Shown piece after piece: positions 5,772-8,895 of a DNA stretch of 8,895 nucleotides. Numbering within the stretch: position 1 is the stretch's first letter; each line of letters opens with the position of its first letter. The DNA comes from an uncultured Desulfovibrio sp. (GTDB taxonomy: Bacteria > Desulfobacterota > Desulfovibrionia > Desulfovibrionales > Desulfovibrionaceae): assembly GCA_947177645.1 (NCBI GenBank), contig CAMWVJ010000028.1, forward strand, positions 1-8,895. The letters are read 5' to 3'. The position numbers and the translations under genes were made by a program. The notes beneath the pieces were generated by a model that was not told where the DNA came from, ran no database searches, and was given only the letters and a program-made list of their open reading frames with translations.

Positions 5772-8204
5772 ATGGCACGCATCGCTCCCCTGCCGGCCTC
5801 TCGCCTGCACGCCACCTATGACCCGGCCCGCATCCCCTGGGCGGACAGCTCGGCCGTTCCTGCGCCGCGCAAGGGCGCCTCGCGCTCTGATCCCTTCCAG
5901 CCGCGTGCCATGCAGGCCCTTGACCTCGCCCTCCAGATCCGGGCCACGGGCTACAATGTCTACCTTTCCGGCGAGGCTCACCTTGGCCGCAGTTATATGC
6001 TGCTCAACTACCTGAGGCCCCGCGCCCGGCACAAGCCCACGCCGCCGGATCTCGTCTATGTGCAGAATTTTGCGGACCCGGACCGCCCGGTGCTGCTCTC
6101 GCTCCCTGCCGGGCAGGGCAAAAAGTTCAAGGACTCCTTGAAGGATGTCATAGACGCCATCGGCCGCGAACTGGCGCGCCGCTTTGAAACGCAGGCCTAT
6201 GCGCGCCAGCGCGACCGGCTCATGGAGCGCTTCCAGAAAGTGCGCACCGGGCTCATCCACAAGATGAACGACGTGGCCTCCCATCGCGGCTTCAACCTCG
6301 ATGTGGACGAAAACGGCGGCCTTACCCTCTCGCCGCTCGTCAAGGGCAAGCGCCTCTCCGAGGAGGAATTTGGCCGCCTCGACACTGCCATGCGCCTTGA
6401 CCTCAAGCGGCGTGGGGACAGCCTCGCCGGTAAGATGGCCGGCTTTTTGCGCCAGATGAACAAGGCGGAAGAATCCTTCCGCGACGACGAACGCGAGCTG
6501 GAGCTTCAGGCCATGAAGCAGGTGCTCGACGCCGAGCTCACGCCGGTGCGCGACCGCATGCTCAAGATCTCGCCCACGCCGGCCATGCGGGCCTATTTTG
6601 ACGGCCTGCGCGAGGACATCCTGCGCAGCACCGAGGCCTTTTTGCCGCGCGATGCGGGCGCAGGCCCGGGGGATCACGGCCAGCCCCCGGCGGAGGACTG
6701 CTTTTATCGCTATGAAGTCAACCTTTTTGTTGACAATGGCGAGCTCGCCGGCGCGCCCATCGTGGTGGAAGACAATCCCACGGCCGTGAACCTGCTCGGC
6801 TGCGTGGAGCGCGAATCGGAAATGGGCGCCCTCGTCACCGATTTCACCCTCATCCGCTCGGGCAGCCTGCACAAGGCCAACGGCGGCTTCCTCGTGCTGC
6901 ACATGGAGGACATCCTCCAGCATCCCGGCGCCTGGGAGGGGCTGCTCCGCGCCTTGCGCGCCAACCAGGCCCGCATCGAGGACGGCGGCGAGGTGCCCGA
7001 GACGGCCATGCGCACCAAGGGCATCCTGCCCGAGCCGCTCCCCCTGGACCTCAAGGTGGTGCTCATCGGCGACGAGGACCTGTACGAAAGCCTGCTCATG
7101 GCCGACGAGCGCTTTCCCAAGCTCTTCCGCATCAAGGCCCACATGACCGACGTGGCCGAGCGCACGGCGCCCAATGTGCGCGCCTATCTCGGGCATATCG
7201 CGCGCATCGCCGCCGAGGCGGAACTGCCGCCCTTCGGGCGCGACGCGCTGGCGTGGCTCGTGGATCTGGGCTCGCATCTTTGCGAGGATCAGCGCCGGCT
7301 CTCGCTGCGCTTCCCGCTCCTGCGCGAGCTCATGATCGAGGCCGCGGCGCTCGCGCAATTGCGCGGGCTCGCCACCGTCAACGCCGCCACTCTCGAGGAC
7401 GCCTACGCCGCCCGCACCTACCGCGCCAACCTCGATGAAGAAGCCTTCATGGAGGAATATGACCGCGAGATCATCAAGGTGCAGACCTCGGGTTCGGCCG
7501 TGGGGCAGGTGAACGGCCTTTCCGTGACCTGGCACGGCAATTACGAGTTCGGCCTGCCGCACCGCATCTCCTGCACCGTGGGCGTGGGGCAGGACGGCAT
7601 CATCGATCTGGAGCGCGAGGCAGACCTCGGCGGCCCCATCCACACCAAGGCCATGATGATCCTCAAGAGCTACCTCACCGACCTCTTCGCCCGCACCAAG
7701 CCCCTCATGCTCTCGGCTTCGCTCTACTTCGAGCAAAGCTACGCCGGTATCGAGGGCGATTCTGCCTCTGGCGCAGAGCTCGCCGCCCTGCTCTCTGCGC
7801 TGGCCGAGGTGCCCATGCGCCTCGACCTCGCCTTTACCGGGGCGGTGAGCCATTCCGGGCAGATCATGGCCGTGGGCGGCGCCACGCGCAAGGTGGAGGG
7901 CTTTTTCAAGGTCTGCGGGCGGCATGGCCTCACGGGCTCGCAGGGGGTCATCATCCCCTATGACAATGTGGACCACCTCATGCTCTCGCCCGAAGTGCTC
8001 GAAGCCGTGGAGGCCGGCTGCTTCGCCATCTACCCCGTGCGCCGCATAGAAGAGGCCCTGATGCTCCTGAGCGGCCTTCCGGCGGGCAGGCGCCGCGCCA
8101 ATGGCCGCTTCACCCCCGGGAGCCTGTATGACCTTGTGGACCGGCGCCTGGAGCGCCTTGGCTGCTACGCCCAGACCGCCTTTCGGCGCAGCCGCGGCAA
8201 CTGA
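5772..8204 (+). CDS. Lon-family (LonB-type) AAA+ serine protease, 810 aa
   Basis: This resembles the bacterial LonB-like group, with an N-terminal AAA_32-type ATPase module and a C-terminal Lon peptidase domain (S16), rather than classical LonA. Residues 58-80 hold the P-loop region. Residues about 120-290 form a long charged helical insert. ELAGAPIVVEDNPT (324-337), KANGGFLVLHMEDIL (368-382) and RFPKLFRIKAHM (447-458) are family blocks of the ATPase. The protease domain from about 570 has GDSASGAE (662-669), with nucleophile Ser666, and VGGATRKVEGFF (701-712), with Lys707; the 41-residue spacing fits a Lon Ser-Lys dyad. The P-loop reads GEAHLGRS (67-74) and the Walker B strand is followed by His377, so ATP use may be altered. 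No transmembrane segment is seen, so it is likely cytoplasmic. The start ATG has only a weak ribosome-binding site. It lies 9 nt after hemC. The substrate is unknown. Confidence 0.9.
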   Translation: MARIAPLPASRLHATYDPARIPWADSSAVPAPRKGASRSDPFQPRAMQALDLALQIRATGYNVYLSGEAHLGRSYMLLNYLRPRARHKPTPPDLVYVQNFADPDRPVLLSLPAGQGKKFKDSLKDVIDAIGRELARRFETQAYARQRDRLMERFQKVRTGLIHKMNDVASHRGFNLDVDENGGLTLSPLVKGKRLSEEEFGRLDTAMRLDLKRRGDSLAGKMAGFLRQMNKAEESFRDDERELELQAMKQVLDAELTPVRDRMLKISPTPAMRAYFDGLREDILRSTEAFLPRDAGAGPGDHGQPPAEDCFYRYEVNLFVDNGELAGAPIVVEDNPTAVNLLGCVERESEMGALVTDFTLIRSGSLHKANGGFLVLHMEDILQHPGAWEGLLRALRANQARIEDGGEVPETAMRTKGILPEPLPLDLKVVLIGDEDLYESLLMADERFPKLFRIKAHMTDVAERTAPNVRAYLGHIARIAAEAELPPFGRDALAWLVDLGSHLCEDQRRLSLRFPLLRELMIEAAALAQLRGLATVNAATLEDAYAARTYRANLDEEAFMEEYDREIIKVQTSGSAVGQVNGLSVTWHGNYEFGLPHRISCTVGVGQDGIIDLEREADLGGPIHTKAMMILKSYLTDLFARTKPLMLSASLYFEQSYAGIEGDSASGAELAALLSALAEVPMRLDLAFTGAVSHSGQIMAVGGATRKVEGFFKVCGRHGLTGSQGVIIPYDNVDHLMLSPEVLEAVEAGCFAIYPVRRIEEALMLLSGLPAGRRRANGRFTPGSLYDLVDRRLERLGCYAQTAFRRSRGN

Positions 8205-8222
8205 GCCCGCGCGAGGCCACGC

Positions 8223-8843
8223 ATGAACAGGAACCCGAGCAAGAAAGCCGCCCTCCTCCAGGCCGCCAAGGAGCTTTTTGGCGAATACGGCTACGCGGAG
8301 ACCACCTTCAAGAAGATCTCCGACCGCGCCGGCGTGGCCCTCGGCCTTTTGACGCACCACTACGGCAACAAGGAAAAGCTCTTCCTCGCCTCCGGGCTGG
8401 ACGTGCTCGAGCAGTTCCTCGCGCACCTCAAGAAGGCGGTGGCCGGCGCGCCCACGGGCTATGACGCGGTGATGCGCTTTTGCCGCGCCTATCTTGATTT
8501 TTCCATCGATCCGCACTCCAACTGGCTCGTCCTCGTGCGCTGCTCCCCCTACAGCGACATGAAGACCAAGACCGACCGCGACCTCATGGATTCACGCTTC
8601 GCCCGCATCCATGAACTGCTCGCCGGGCTGCTCGTGCGCGGCGTGGAGGACGGGAGCCTCGTCCAGCTCGACGCGGACGGTACGGCGCAGGTGGTCATTT
8701 CGCTCCTCGTGGGCGCCAACAGAACGCGCGTGCTCACGCCCTACGCCCCGCAGGGGCTTTATGAAGAAACGCTGGCCTTTGTTTCCCGCTCCATCAAGAG
8801 CCGCGGATGTGGAGAGACGGCGGGGGGCGACCCTCTGAACTGA
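8223..8843 (+). CDS. TetR/AcrR-family transcriptional regulator
   Basis: This 206-residue protein has the standard TetR layout. The N-terminal DNA-binding domain spans residues 8-55, with LLQAAKELFGEYGYAETT leading into the helix-turn-helix (27-48) and ending in the family-typical HHYGNKEKLF (45-54). The remaining all-helical region is a ligand-binding and dimerisation domain too variable to predict an inducer. The ATG is preceded by GAGG (8213-8216) with six-base spacing. It follows the protease gene by 18 nt, so it may be cotranscribed with it. The next gene begins 49 nt downstream on the same strand, a common arrangement when a TetR regulator controls a following efflux or membrane-fusion operon; that target is inferred, since the gene is cut off here. 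No palindromic operator of usual TetR length was identified around the gene. Confidence 0.93.
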   Translation: MNRNPSKKAALLQAAKELFGEYGYAETTFKKISDRAGVALGLLTHHYGNKEKLFLASGLDVLEQFLAHLKKAVAGAPTGYDAVMRFCRAYLDFSIDPHSNWLVLVRCSPYSDMKTKTDRDLMDSRFARIHELLAGLLVRGVEDGSLVQLDADGTAQVVISLLVGANRTRVLTPYAPQGLYEETLAFVSRSIKSRGCGETAGGDPLN

Positions 8844-8847
8844 CCGC

Positions 8848-8879
8848 CGGCCCCTCAGGGCCGTCCCGAAAAAAACGGC
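8848..8879 (+). other. Two overlapping, mutually exclusive hairpins after tetR
   Basis: CGGCCC (8848-8853) pairs with GGGCCG (8858-8863) around a CTCA loop. GCCGT (8860-8864) can instead pair with ACGGC (8875-8879) around a loop containing seven As (8869-8875 region). The two stems share 8860-8863, so they cannot both form. Neither is followed by a T run on the plus strand, so a plain intrinsic terminator is not supported. The second stem ends only 4 nt before the Shine-Dalgarno of the next gene. Confidence 0.3.
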
Positions 8880-8892
8880 TTCAGGAGACCGC

Positions 8893-8895
8893 ATG
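8893..8895 (+). CDS. Start codon of a truncated downstream gene
   Basis: The last three bases of the window are ATG, with AGGAG (8883-8887) five bases upstream. This is among the best ribosome-binding sites in the window, so a gene very probably starts here. Nothing of its protein is visible. Its position behind a TetR regulator fits a regulated target such as an efflux component, but the sequence here cannot test that. Confidence 0.6.

Noticed and set aside
4626..8516. Uninterrupted minus-strand open frame of 1296 codons opposite hemC, the protease gene and others
   Set aside because: It covers several well-recognised plus-strand genes, reads as low-complexity Ala/Gly/His/Arg-rich sequence with no recognisable domain, and is the usual artefact of strong GC bias at third codon positions.

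Overview
The window is a compact, GC-rich (mid-60s percent by eye) bacterial chromosomal segment with seven complete protein genes, plus the start codon of an eighth at the right edge. Gene content and style suggest a delta-proteobacterial sulfate reducer, most likely Desulfovibrionaceae: an LPS-heptose gene, hemC, an FmdB-type zinc ribbon with a Cys-rich tail, a LonB-type protease and sigma-54-like promoter sequences. This taxonomic call is inference from family knowledge; no 16S or other marker is present. No tRNA, rRNA, CRISPR array, insertion sequence or phage gene was seen.

Layout. Positions 1-169 are a non-coding leader with a good sigma-54-like promoter (64-79). It precedes an unrecognised 409-residue protein (170-1399) built from about five tandem repeats of roughly 50 residues. 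This gene converges on a minus-strand pair, nadK (2860-3741) then gatB (1411-2856), with only 11 bp between the facing stop codons. nadK and gatB are 3 nt apart and probably translationally coupled. A divergent intergenic region (3742-3878) separates nadK from a plus-strand cluster: gmhA, an fmdB-family gene, hemC, a Lon-family protease and a TetR-family regulator. Gaps within the cluster are 2, 82, 9 and 18 nt, so it may be a single transcript. After tetR come 49 nt with two mutually exclusive small hairpins, a strong Shine-Dalgarno, and the ATG of the next gene in the last three bases.

How the genes work together. Most are housekeeping: NADP synthesis (nadK), the transamidation route to Gln-tRNA/Asn-tRNA (gatB), ADP-heptose precursor supply for LPS (gmhA), and the tetrapyrrole trunk pathway feeding siroheme and heme (hemC). 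The Lon-family protease has an intact Ser-Lys dyad but an unusually degraded ATP-binding signature. The TetR protein probably regulates the gene that starts at the right edge.

I found no clear undescribed multi-gene system. The best candidates for novelty are the repeat protein with its sigma-54-like promoter, the Lon-like protease with eroded Walker motifs, and the palindrome-rich nadK/gmhA divergent region.
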